A stretch of DNA of 64,000 nt from Branchiostoma floridae (Eukaryota; Chordata; Leptocardii; Amphioxiformes; Branchiostomatidae): positions 16,354,621 to 16,418,620 of the forward strand of contig NC_049982.1 in assembly GCF_000003815.2 (NCBI RefSeq), in the 5' to 3' direction. The position numbers were made by a program, and so were the translations under genes. Below are positions 37,601 to 48,025 of this stretch, piece after piece. The notes below the pieces were generated by a model, which saw only the letters and a list, made by a program, of their open reading frames with translations, had not been told where the DNA came from and ran no database searches. The stretch's first letter is position 1, and every line of letters starts with the position of its first letter.

Positions 37601-40600
37601 CATTTTGTATTACTAGTACTACTCATTAACAATCACACATGTATGTATTATTATAACTTATAAACTGCTGTGTCTTATTAAACTTGTAAAACTCATATTC
37701 ACAGTGCATTAACTAAAAATGCACTGCATAAGCTAATAAGAGATCTGAACTATACAATTTCAGTCGGAATGCATGTGAGCTGCAGGCTGCAGACATCCTT
37801 GCCATCACCCTGGTAGTGCGGACCTTGTTTCCCACAGGTGATAGTCTGGAAGAACTGCTGTCCTTCACTCACACTCCATCTACTCCACTCAGTGTCAGGA
37901 GGGTAACTGCAGAGGTATGATGGAATAATAGTGCACTGATATAGTTGTTAATACATGTAAGTGCTCTTGTGGCATGCTTTGTCAATCTCTTAAAAGTATT
38001 TGAAGATAAAAGTTAGTAATGTCTACATGGCTGTACAGATGCATGTACATGTATTAGGAATGTTCTAACAGCCTCAGGAGTGAAAATTGTCATGTCAATG
38101 TTGTAATATAACCGCATTTGGTCCATGACATTTCTACAGCGTTCCCCAACTCCATCATCAACAGATTACTACAGTCCCAGCTCCAGTGTGGAGGAAACAG
38201 AACAGGTTGCTTTTTTTATTCTTATGTTCTGTATAGCAAGGCTTTTCAGACACTAAATAGTGATAAGCTTTTTCTTAGTCAATCTGTGGTTGGTGCCAGT
38301 GATATCTTTTGACAGTAAATTTAGTCAGATGTCATTGAAATTCTTAACTTTTTCTGTATCTATACAAAGATGCTAATGTAGTTTTTAAACAAGTGCTGTG
38401 GATTGGCTAGCAAACAAAGTGTTCTCCCTCAAGTATGACAAGAGAAGCTGTCAACTTTAACCAAAATGTCTTTGTGTAGTTCAAAGCTGTTGCATGACTG
38501 TTTTCATGTCACTGATAGTAATAACTGGTTTTTGAAAGAAATAGAATAGAAAAGCCAAACTTTTATTTTAGGAGCTTAACAAGGAATTATTTTGTGTACC
38601 ATGCAGGAGAAATCAGAGGGTCAGGGGGACAGCAGCCCACAACCTGTGCCAAATAGGGACCTGTTCCACACTCCCATCATTCCCCATGAACAGGATAGTT
38701 TCCACACCCCCGCAGCTGTCCAGGACAGTTTCTTCACTCCCCATCAACCAACCCCAGCCAGCCAAAGAGCACAACAGCCAGAACAGGTAACACATGCAAT
38801 CATATTTTGGACATTATCCATCTATTAGCTCAGATAGCTCATTTTGCAGCTACAAAGATTCAAAGAGAAAAGAAGACAAAGGTCTGTTAGTACTTTGGAT
38901 TAAAAATAGAAAAATTGCAGTTAAGACATTTGATTGTTTTAATTTGTAGAGCAAACCTTTTGCCATTTAAGAATCCCCCCTGCTTCCAAGCAAGCAGTAT
39001 TTGTACACACATTGAATGACTCATATGGCTTTGTAAAGTGTCAGGTTTGTGCCTTGTACAGAACCCGCTGCTGTTATCTGCTTGTGAGGAGGCTTTGGAT
39101 GAGACAGCGGAGAGTAGTCAGGAGTACTTCCATATGCCTGCCTTCCTGCAGACTCCCCTCTGTACCCACTCCCCACACCTACTGCACTGTGTACCCATCA
39201 TGCCTGGCACTGTGCTTGTCATTGTCAGCGAGGTAAGGTATCATGGAGCATATATGGTGTATATGGTGAAGATGATGTATGTTGTAGTCAGATGTCTATG
39301 TATGTACTCGAAGCATAATGCAGTAGAAAGCAGAAAATTACTAAGGAGAAATTGAAAAATTGCAAAGTCAAGTTTCTGATAAACCCGAGTTGTTGGTCAT
39401 AATTGCTGTTGTATAGCAAGATGTGTTAAGGGCCCTACACTAAACATTGACCAAGACAGATACAGATATGGATACATAACCAAGGCCCCTCTGCTATCTC
39501 ATGATCAGGTCCCAAAGAGCCATCTAGCTGGGCATATCTGTCAGTGCCTGTTGACCTTGGTCACCACGGAGATGCTGCAAGGGAAAACAGGAGGCTCCGC
39601 ACGGGATGGTGTTCAAGGGCGAAACCAGGTGGAAGTGTTGGAGGGGAACGTCAAGAGGGTCCTAGATGCAACTCGTAAGATGAAGGTGTGAAGGAGATAA
39701 GTTATCATATAGTTAAGGAGTTGTAAATTACCTTGAATATTTGCCCTCATTCATCAGGGAAAATTTAATTTACAGATGCAAAAAATGTTTTAAATAATTG
39801 ATTACCCGATTTTTGTCATGTTTATATCACTTTAAATAAATGGACTTACTTGTCCATTTTTTTTGGAAAGTGACGGAAAAATACTGACACAGTCAAGCAC
39901 ATCTACATGGATTATGTATTTGAAGCATTAAGTAGTTACAGTAATTCAGCAAAAGATGCAGCCGTCCATGGGATAATGATGTTGTGACTTTGATCGTTAT
40001 CAGGGTGGCCTTGAGCGGGTGCACAAGGACCTAGTGAACAGATGGGACCTGGTCAGGAAAGGCGGATTGTTGGAATACATGGACAGTACTGCTGCTAACC
40101 CTCCACCAAGGTTAGAGTCTAAGAATTTTTTTGTTTGTTTTTATTAGACTACATGTCACCTGTCATGATAAAAAATAAAAGTTAGAATGTGTATCACAAA
40201 TGTAAACAAGCATGCAGTTTCAATTTTCTTTATATTTGAAAGTTATGTTAGTACAGGTCTATGATAAAGATAATAACATTGAACACGTTCCAGATTGGAA
40301 ACAGCCCTGTCAGAGTTCACCAGGACACTAAAGGTGCTGTTCCGGCTGCTGTTCCTGACCTACAAGCCCCCTCAGGCAGCTGAGGACAAGCAGAGGGAAA
40401 CCATGGATGCTGTGCAGGAGCTGGTCAGCAGGAAGATCTCTGACTACAAGGACTACCTGTCAGTCAAGGCTCAGAGGAATGTTACCATGACTACATATCC
40501 TTTTTATTAAGACTGGGCATGCAGATACTGGATTGGAACAATTCCAGTGGACTTCTTTGACCTTTATTTTGTTGAAAACCTTTCTTATTCTTCATATGGC

Positions 40601-41658
40601 AGCTTGAGAAGATAGACGAGAAACACTCTTGACAACCATGTGTCCCAGTCTTTAGAATTATACTGCCACAAAGATGATTTGTTTCCCAGGTTTTTAAGAG
40701 TGTAGCGCATTTCCTTAATCAACCCTAACCACGTATCTGGAGGATTTCCCTGGCCTCATCCACTTCCTGTACATAGACCGTTCCATGGACCTGGTCATTG
40801 CGCCAGCCATCAATGTAACAACACACCCGGAGCCTGGATGCTTTGATGCAACTGCAGTGCTGAAGGTGAAGGTAAAGATATTCCATGTTTAAAAGTTACT
40901 AGACTAAGTGTTCTGTGGTCCAGCACTCAGAAATTCCTCTTCTGGATATTTTAAAAACTTTATTCTTGTGACCATTGACACTGTATATTATTGATTAAAC
41001 CAATGATTTCCTTTATTATGCATGCTTGTCAGGTTTGGGAAATGGTACGACGGTGGCAGCATTACCTACAGAACAGCTTTACCTCCTCTGTTGTGAGAGA
41101 TGGAGACTTCTGCTACTCCTACTTCCTATGGTTTGAGGACCCTTCAGTAAGTACAGAATATTCTAAAGCATACCTCTATCAGTAATGGTATGAGTTAGGG
41201 TTTGATAATATTAGCACATTTCTGTCCTACAGCTTTTATCAACTCGGCTGCATTCAATACCAATAGACAAATTTGTATAACAGAAAAATCAGCTGCCATA
41301 TTTATGTTGGTGCATAGAAATGACTTTTGTAATGGTTTCCAGGGGGACTAGAAGTGAGTTTAGACACTTAAGTACCGATAACTGAATGGAATAAGAGGTG
41401 TCTCAACATTTGGTTATGCAACCAGATTTTCATCTCATAGTTTGGGATCTTGAAATGGTCTTGATTAGAATGTTTTTTTTTGTTTTTGTGTGTCCAGGGA
41501 AACCCCCTATCACCCCAGCAGCCAGTTAAGCAGGTACAGGGAGCACCTCCTGGTATCCTGGCAGGGCACTATTACAGGTGGACAAACCTTGCTTATGTGT
41601 TACAAATATGCAGTTACAGGAGATTACAGAAGCCAGATTGGGGCAGCTTAAATATGTG

Positions 41659-41698
<40 letters not shown>

Positions 41699-42108
41699 GA
41701 GACTGTCATTTTTTATCTTGTGGACTGTTATCTAGGGCTGATATCTAGTAGGATTTGCTATGATACATTTTGACCTAAAGAAGCCACATATATAGATAGG
41801 AGATTGATATTGGGAATTTCATCACACATGAGGTATAAGTTAGGGAATAAAAATAGCAACAGATACACTGTGCAATGTACATGTATCCTCAATGTATGTT
41901 AACTAATTTCTCATTCCCTTTATTTTTCAGAGATCTTTGTTCTAGGTGCTTCCCCACCATGCCAGTGGGTGCAGTGAACTGTTATGAGTTGATGTGCATG
42001 CACGTTGGGGTGATTCCAGCAGAGTTTGTGGCCTCACACTGTCGGAAGCTGGCAGCCATGTTATGGGAGACATCAGGGGAGGCTCACTCGCCCATCAGCC
42101 TACTATAA
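34649..42108 (+). CDS. HPS1: Hermansky-Pudlak syndrome 1 protein (BLOC-3 subunit)
   Basis: Sixteen exons: 34649-34762, 35462-35608, 35906-36027, 36159-36267, 37298-37449, 37764-37914, 38140-38205, 38607-38786, 39062-39232, 39509-39685, 40004-40110, 40294-40494, 40733-40871, 41033-41146, 41498-41577, 41931-42108; phases agree, 735 aa (human 700). HPS1 pairs with HPS4 as BLOC-3, the exchange factor for RAB32/38 needed for lysosome-related organelles such as pigment granules. Matches to the human protein include DIVFFWGDVEF at the N-terminus, LRRKLYV-type KRKLYVFRRLAGVHYG, HALLLVNTKLLALYS, YLEDFPGLIHFLYIDRS, GDFCYSYFLWFED, GILAGHYYR and CYELMCMHVGVIPAEF. The middle (exons 7-8) is a low-complexity P/S/Q linker with FHTP/FFTP repeats. 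The intron after exon 12 is an AT-AC intron. The start is fixed by similarity. Confidence 0.96.
35038..35285. mobile_element. MITE with about 45-bp terminal inverted repeats (HPS1 intron 1)
   Basis: AAGGCCC then CTCTCACTTGACGTGCGGCA at the left is mirrored by TGCCGCACGTCAAGTGAGAG then GGGGCCTT at the right, continuing inward through CGCTTGCGGCATTGCTGC. The 160-bp interior is AT-rich and non-coding. A few mismatches only, so probably recent. Confidence 0.8.
36316..36830. mobile_element. TTAA-flanked MITE in HPS1 intron 4
   Basis: AGGGGCATTCCACTCC at 36316 and GGAGTGGAATGCCCCT ending at 36830 are inverted repeats. Both ends abut TTAA (36312-36315 and 36831-36834), the target duplication typical of piggyBac and Kolobok elements. 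The 515-bp body has only a 70-codon chance frame. Confidence 0.75.
40495..40732 (+). other. U12-type AT-AC intron of HPS1
   Basis: The reading frame (MTT|YLEDFPG, phase 2) can only be joined if the intron starts at ATATCCTTTT and ends at CCTAACCAC. ATATCCTT is the exact minor-spliceosome 5' splice site. TTCCTTAATC at 40711-40720 fits the U12 branch-point consensus about 14 bases before the terminal AC. Confidence 0.9.
41663..41694. repeat. AT dinucleotide microsatellite
   Basis: Uninterrupted TA/AT run in HPS1 intron 15. Confidence 0.9.
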
Positions 42109-42817
42109 ATGTGTCGCCATGTGTCATGAGGGAGAATGTTGCAATAGGACCAATATTGCCTCTAATGTACATTTCCCTACAGTAGAATGACTCTGGTAAA
42201 ATGGCAGTGAAATCTGAATGCAGAAAAATGTATTACCAAAATTCTTATATGAAGTATTGAAAAGTGACAATTCTTTACTATGGGAAAAGAACAGGTGGTT
42301 GTTGGCATGGTAAGCATCTGAATCAAATAGTGCAATATAGGTCACCACAATGATCTCAGCTGGATTTTTTACTCTTACTTCCTTCAGTTCACTCAGATGT
42401 AGGAGGTTGTAAGCTGTTTGAAGCAGTTTTGACAGAAAACATTTAGTGTATATAAGTGCCTGACAGCCTAATAACAGGCCATTTTGTAGCTTACTATGTT
42501 CCTACTGAGGTGAAGGAATCAGTTTTACATTGTTGCATATTTTGGTGTTTTTATCTAAAAGGTGTAAATAATGTTTAAGCCTTTGTTTCAAGTCTTTCAC
42601 CTGTCCTATTTACAGAAAAGGTGTTGGAAAGTATTAGACTATTTATAGTAGTTATCATAATATACTGCAGACTGTCGAAAACTGGTATATTGATTGAAGC
42701 ATTAAGTAAGTCAGTAAGAATGGTAATCTTGATAAAAGGTCAGGGACATTGCTTTCAATCCTTGTAGGACAGAAATGATAAAAACATGTTGTCTCCAATT
42801 TAGGCCACAGCAAGTAA
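42109..42817 (+). other. Probable HPS1 3' UTR
   Basis: Non-coding, AT-rich sequence directly after the HPS1 stop. I see no canonical AATAAA close by, only variants, so the transcript end is unclear. Confidence 0.35.
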
Positions 42818-43085
42818 ATTTTATGGATGACATCAGCGCGCGCATTAATTTTCGCCTGATTCAGAAAAAAAACAAGATTTTTTTTCTTCTGTAGGGACGG
42901 TCAACATGACGATAAAAGTACCAAAATGAGGAAATATGTTGTGTTAAAGCCTAAGAATTGTACTTGTAGAAGTGATACTTGCGAGATACCCAGGACTGTG
43001 GTTGTAGAAAAGAAACTTATTGGATACATTTTTGTAGTTGTAAAAGTGACACCAACCTGGAAGCCATGACTGTGGTTACCAACGG
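42818..43085 (+). repeat. Dispersed repeat, inverted partner of 33505-33780
   Basis: Starts AGTAAATTTTATGGATGACA and ends near GTGGTTACCAACGG. Same sequence as 33505-33780 in the opposite orientation with moderate divergence. It abuts the next element at 43085. Confidence 0.8.
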
Positions 43086-43339
43086 GTGTGCCTAAACACC
43101 ACAAACGACCACAAATGACTCACAAACACCACAAACGACTCTAATATGCAGTGTATATGGGTCAAATACCTTGTGTGGCACTCTGGAGACATTGTTTACA
43201 CATTTATGAATTCAAAAAATGCAGCAAGTCCTACGTATTCACCAGTTATTTAGAGTTAGTCCGCCGGTTTCAAGATCGGTCACGATGGCTGAGCGCACTG
43301 TCAATGAATGCGTCAGCCTGCATTTGAGGCTGAAAAACA

Positions 43340-43342
<3 letters not shown>

Positions 43343-43370
<28 letters not shown>
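43343..43370. repeat. AT microsatellite left of gap
   Basis: TA run 5' of the assembly gap; ORFs that cross it and the Ns encode only YIYI repeats and are not genes. Confidence 0.9.
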
Positions 43371-43372
<2 letters not shown>

Positions 43373-43387
43373 ATAAGTGTTTTTCAG

Positions 43388-43487
43388 NNNNNNNNNNNNN
43401 NNNNNNNNNNNNNNNNNNNNNNNNNNNNNNNNNNNNNNNNNNNNNNNNNNNNNNNNNNNNNNNNNNNNNNNNNNNNNNNNNNNNNNN
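43388..43487. other. Assembly gap (100 N)
   Basis: Exactly 100 Ns, the usual placeholder for a gap of unknown size, inside an inverted-repeat element flanked by AT microsatellites. Confidence 0.99.
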
Positions 43488-43501
43488 TGTTGACACACAT
43501 A

Positions 43502-43504
<3 letters not shown>

Positions 43505-43550
<46 letters not shown>
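43505..43550. repeat. AT microsatellite right of gap
   Basis: TA run directly 3' of the assembly gap, probably the reason that assembly failed here. Confidence 0.9.
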
Positions 43551-43553
<3 letters not shown>

Positions 43554-43904
43554 AGTTTTATAAGTTGACAATGATGGAGTTGTGTCATGCTATAATCTAT
43601 GAACCAACAGCGTCCATAGTTTTATCGTCCTGTCGTCTATGGAACTGTGGAAGGTATCGAGGACTTCCCCATGCAGACTCCTAGCACGGGCGATCCAACA
43701 TGGTGGCAAAGAATCGCTTCGATCTTGAACCCGGCGGACTAACTCGAAATAACTGGTGAATACTAGTACGTAGGACTTGCTGCATTTTTTAAATTCATAA
43801 ATGTGTAAACAATGTCTCCAGAGCGCCACACAAGGTCTTTGAGTTTGGGCCCCCTAGTGGCTTTCATGGAAGTGCAGGCGCCAGTTTAATTGCAAACTTT
43901 TGTC

Positions 43905-44170
43905 CGCGGACAGCATAACTCGAGAAGACTTCGACGGATGCAGCTGGTATTTGGTGGGTGGGTAGGGGTCTGGGAAACGAAGGGGGAGTTTGATAATGGG
44001 CCCCCTAGCGGTTTCCCTTGGTACTTCAGCGCAACTTCCGGGTGTGTTTTTCCATCTTCTGAACATGGTATGGCCACGAGTTTTGGGTGTTAGATAGCTG
44101 TTGTGCTCAGGAGTTAGTGACGTAAGTTTGGGCCCCCTAGCGGCTAGTGTAGGGATAGCAGGGGCATTCT
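43905..44170 (+). repeat. Interspersed repeat with ACAGCATAACTCGAGAAG module
   Basis: The block starting ACAGCATAACTCGAGAAG, followed by TATTTGGTGGGTGGGTAGGG, GGGAAACGAAG and GGGCCCCCTAGCGG, recurs at 45380-45505. Weaker relatives lie at 46468 and 4040-4140. CCCCCTAGCGG is repeated at 43850, 44005 and 44130. Function unknown. Confidence 0.65.
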
Positions 44171-45379
44171 TGTCGAAAACTTCTGAAGCAGTACAACCCC
44201 ACTCCACCTTAGCAGCTGTCAGCACAGTTGAGGGGTTCCTGGTCCATGAATAATGGACTGGCCTATGATCAGTCAGTACTGTGAGCAACCTGATATTTCA
44301 GAGGTGTAAAGGTCAGACCTTGCAAATGTGTTAGTTGACCCTTAGGCCATATGATCAACTTGGCAAGCCAAAATGATGGGCTTATGTACATAACAACGGT
44401 CTTAGTCTGTATTCTTCTCCTTCCTTTGAGTTTGAGAGGTAGGTACACTGTCATCTCTCTTTTCACTACATGGTCTCAATTTGAGCTGTCTTTTAAAAGC
44501 CATTTTCAGTCTCAAAGCCTTCATGCATTCAAGTCTGTCTCCAAAGAGTCAGCTTGAACTATGTAGAACATGTATCTTACCTTTTATATCATATGGTTGT
44601 GAGATTTGGGGCAGAGCTAATTCAGAAGACAATTGCCCAGCAGAAATTACACGGAGGTGATTTTGTGGAAAATCTTTTGGGTGTACATAGAGATACAAGG
44701 AACATGAGGTAGTAGAGCAGAGCTTGGGACATTGTTCCCAATTGACTTACATGTATTTAATGTACAGTCAAGTTGTGGCTACACTTCAAACATTCAGACT
44801 TTTTAACACATCCCCTATTGTGAGTAGGCGTGTTATCACTCTGTCATCAAATTGAATATGAACTGATGAACAGCTGTAAGGAATTCAGGTTACAAGGCGT
44901 AAGGGAAATTTGAAACGATATTGGTTACTTTTTTCTATGGATGTCTGAATTCACAGTTAGACAATAAGTACATAATGTACATTGTTAAAAATGTGGTTGA
45001 AAGATATATATATCCAGACATGTTTTCATTGACTGTCTACAAAAAAGTAAAGAAGGGATTCTCCAGGGAATATTATATAAAATTTTCTAGATAAATATGT
45101 GGTATGGTGGGCTTTGTGCAAATTTAGAAGTAGTGCCTACCCCCTTGCAATTGTGACAGGGTGGTGGAAATGGTACTTGTTTCTCGATGCTTTAAGCTTG
45201 AGGGTGACTTCTGAACAGTTTCATACAACTAAAATGCACATTTGTGGAGTTATGGTTTTGGAGGTGAGGGGTTGCCGCACAAACCTGGACAATAGACTAA
45301 AACCACTGCGACAATTTTACCTTTGCCAGAATGGCTAAGGTTAGGTTTTGGATGTGTTTGTGTGTCTGTGTGTGTGTTA

Positions 45380-45505
45380 ACAGCATAACTCGAGAAGCCT
45401 GGGATGGATCCTGATGATATTTGGTAGGTGGGTAGGGATCGGGAAACGAAGGTCAAGTTTGATAATGGACCCCCTAGCGGCTTGCTAAGGTACTGCAGCA
45501 CTGGG
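45380..45505 (+). repeat. Second copy of the AACTCGAGAAG module
   Basis: ACAGCATAACTCGAGAAG at 45383 with the same downstream series as 43905: TATTTGGTAGGTGGGTAGGG, GGGAAACGAAGGTCAAG and GACCCCCTAGCGGC. Directly followed by the left arm of the large palindrome. Confidence 0.7.
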
Positions 45506-46462
45506 TTTACGGAAAAGGCTGGCCTGTCTACCTGGGCTGTCTACCTGGCCTGGCTATCACGTCAGGCTACTTGGACCTACGAAAGCCCATTGGGACAAAA
45601 GCTGTTTTAGCAGTAGGGGTTGTTTGTGCTCAGCGAAGAAGTTGTGTCTGAAGGATCTGTGTTTTATTATGTGAAAGAGCTGTGTGAAGTTGCTTTATGT
45701 GAAGGAGCTGTTTGTGAAGCAGCTGTGTTTGAAGGAGCTGTGTATGTTACATAACCCAGAGGTTCTGGGTTCGAATCAGTTTATATGCCACCGATCTTGT
45801 GCGCTTGGGAAGGGCTCTTAACACGACTTTCCTCCCTTCACTAGGGTAGAGAAAAGAGTACCTAGCTTTGGTAAGGGCCCTCCCTCAGATAAGGCATAGA
45901 ACCCACCACACTTACGGAAAAGACTAGGGATCCTTCCTTCCCAGTGTAAGTGGTTCAAAACCTTAAGTCCTATGGCCACACCTGGGGTAATTGCTGTCGT
46001 ATTGAGGTCACCTTAGTTAGCACCGAATGGCAGCAGTTCCAGACCCTTGCACTTTAGCAACGCTTATTTTAAGCTCCTCACAATTCAATTGTCGATCCTA
46101 ATGTATGGCGCAGAAGCCGGGACCCTGACAGCCACTAAAGAACGGCTCCTGGACGCCTTTGACCAACTAGCCACCAGTCTTAAGACTAATCCAATCAGCC
46201 CGATAAGTCGTGTTAACAGCCCTTCCCAAGGGCACAAGATCGGTGTCATATCAACTGATTTGAACCCAGAACCTCTGAGTTATGTAACACACACAATAGC
46301 TTCACACATAGCTTCATTGAGCACAAACAACCCCTACTGCTAAAACAGCTTTTGTCCCAATGGGCTTTCGTAGGTCCAAGTAGCCTGACGTGATAGCCAG
46401 CCCAGGTAGACAGCCCAGGTAGACAGCCCAGGTAGACAGGCCAGCCTTTTCCGTAAACCCGC
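45505..46462. mobile_element. Large foldback element with SINE-like inner arms
   Basis: The outer arms, 45505-45630 and 46316-46462, are near-perfect reverse complements (TTTACGGAAAAGGCTGGCCT, ATCACGTCAGGCTACTTGGA, ACAAAAGCTGTTTTAGCAGT). The inner parts also pair: 45745-45830 and 46190-46300 are opposing copies of a tRNA-like SINE head and body. The right arm carries three tandem CCCAGGTAGACAG units where the left has two. Between the arms, 45640-45740 is a GTGAAGGAGCTGTGTTT minisatellite. Confidence 0.75.
45735..46000 (+). mobile_element. tRNA-derived SINE inside the foldback
   Basis: B-box-like GGGTTCGAATC at about 45767 is followed by CCACCGATCTTGTGCGCTTG, AACACGACTTTCCTCCCTTC, a GAGTACCTAGCTTTGG-like run and AAGGCATAGAACCCACC. 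This body is shared with the SINEs at 11580 and 48895. Confidence 0.6.
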
Positions 46463-46489
46463 AGAAACTCAACTTTGGACGAAATAACT

Positions 46490-47110
46490 CTACAACATGT
46501 TGACGGATCGTCATGATTTTTGGTATGTAGATAGAATGAGTGATGACTTACGTAATGAGATACTAATTATGCACATCAACAGCTCATTTGCATAATTAAT
46601 TAGGAAAATTTATAAATCCACAGCATTCCATGATAGGACTTTCAAACTTGTCACATATGTAGCTGGGAAGGAGAGAAATGGCTATAGATATCAATTATGC
46701 AAATGATGACCTCATTTGCATTATTAATGAGGAAATATGAACATGTTGACGGATCATCATGTTTTTTGGTATTTAGGTAGCGTAAGTGAAGACCTACATA
46801 ATTAGATACCAATTATGCAAATCAACAGCTAATTTGCATAATCAATTAGGAAAAGTACAAAAACCCACTGCATTTCATTATAGTACTTTCATCAAAGTTG
46901 TCACATATGTAACTGAGAAAGAGGGAAGAGAGTAAGGGGTGTATTTTATTAAAGACTGAAAGAGAATAAGTCAAGAATGGATCAAAGGATCATCATGATT
47001 TTTGGTATGCTGATAGCTTAAGTAATACTTGATACAATTTGATATCGATTAATGGTAACTTGTGATCTAATTTGCATAATCAATGTTTGAAATTTTATAA
47101 ACCAACTCCC
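46490..47110. repeat. Three tandem units of about 245 bp with ATTTGCAT motifs
   Basis: The units start near 46497, 46743 and 46976 with TGTTGACGGATC or GGATCAAAGGATC followed by ATCATG and TTTTTGGTAT. Each contains TTATGCAAAT and/or ATTTGCATAAT, the octamer ATTTGCAT on one strand or the other, and a CACATATGTA box. Units are 75-85 percent alike by eye. No coding potential. Confidence 0.7.
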
Positions 47111-48025
47111 AGCATATGATTATAAAGAAAATGAAATGAGTAACGCATTTGTCTACAGACATCATTCTACATAACAAACCTTGTTATTTGGCAAAGGTAT
47201 GTGTTCGTGGAACTCTAGTTTGGTACATGTACTAACGTTATGGCTATGCACTTACCCTCTCAGGTGCCAAGGAGAGGCGTCAATTCAAGCCTGATGAACT
47301 ACCAGTACGTGGGATGGGGAAAGATTACAAAATATCTAATCTACCATGCACAAGACCATTGAATAGAATTTCCTTCAGGTTTGGTAAATTCAAACTTCGC
47401 GCACTTTGCCCCTCCCATTTCTGAAGTGAGATCGGCCAAATCAAGTTGAACCTGAAACCGCATCAAAACGTGACCACCAATAAGACGTTCTTTGTAATTT
47501 CTTTACTGATACAGTATTTATTACCATATAATCAAAATTAATCAAAATCACAATAAGTGAATTATTGCGTCTATGTACTGTTATATTTGTAAGTATTCTG
47601 ATCACATAATCGCTAATGGTTGCCATAACTTTTTTTACATTTTGTTGCTCTCTATCATTAGAAATCTAGAAATGGCGACAGTGGTGTGACATAATCGGGT
47701 GATGTGGTGCCACACAAATTATGAGCTGGTGGACAAATACATCTGTACCCGACGACTTATTGTTGACATCGACCACCTTTAAGATGACTTGAGCTACCAG
47801 ATTAGCTGGAGAAGATACCTCCTAGGAATCTGGACGGTTGAGCGAGTCGCGCTTTTGTCGGTGCATTTGTCACATCTCTAGTTTAAAGGTCAACAACCCA
47901 CCGACCGCGACCTACAGGCTTTCCTCTGCGACACGCTGGTTTGTGACTCACCACTATGTGTTTTTGTTGAGGTTTATTGCGTACTTCCATCAGCAGGTAC
48001 CCTCCTCCTCTCTCTCTACTGCGCC
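47111..48025 (+). other. Upstream region of pantothenate kinase
   Basis: No gene assigned. A possible plus-strand exon-like frame begins after CCCTCTCAG at about 47261 (GAKERRQFKPDELPVRGMG) but has no known match. A pyrimidine-rich leader (CCTCCTCCTCTCTCTCTACTG) lies just before the PANK ATG. Confidence 0.35.

Larger units (their letters stand above)
43085..43845. mobile_element. Inverted-repeat transposon interrupted by an assembly gap
   Basis: The left end (43085-43275: CACAAACGAC repeats, CTCTGGAGACATTGTTTACA, GCAGCAAGTCCTACGTATTC, GTTATTTAGAGTTAGTCCGC) is mirrored by the right arm (about 43728-43840). Between lie AT microsatellites and a 100-N gap, so an internal open frame could be missing. 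A compact foldback copy of the same family is at 59389-59715. Confidence 0.7.

Noticed and set aside
43219-43684. Frames crossing the first assembly gap
   Set aside because: They consist of Ns and YIYI repeats from AT microsatellites.
47261-47425. Plus-strand exon-like frame GAKERRQFKPDELPVRGMG
   Set aside because: It follows a plausible acceptor but has no donor in frame and no recognised similarity; PANK exon 1 is explained without it.
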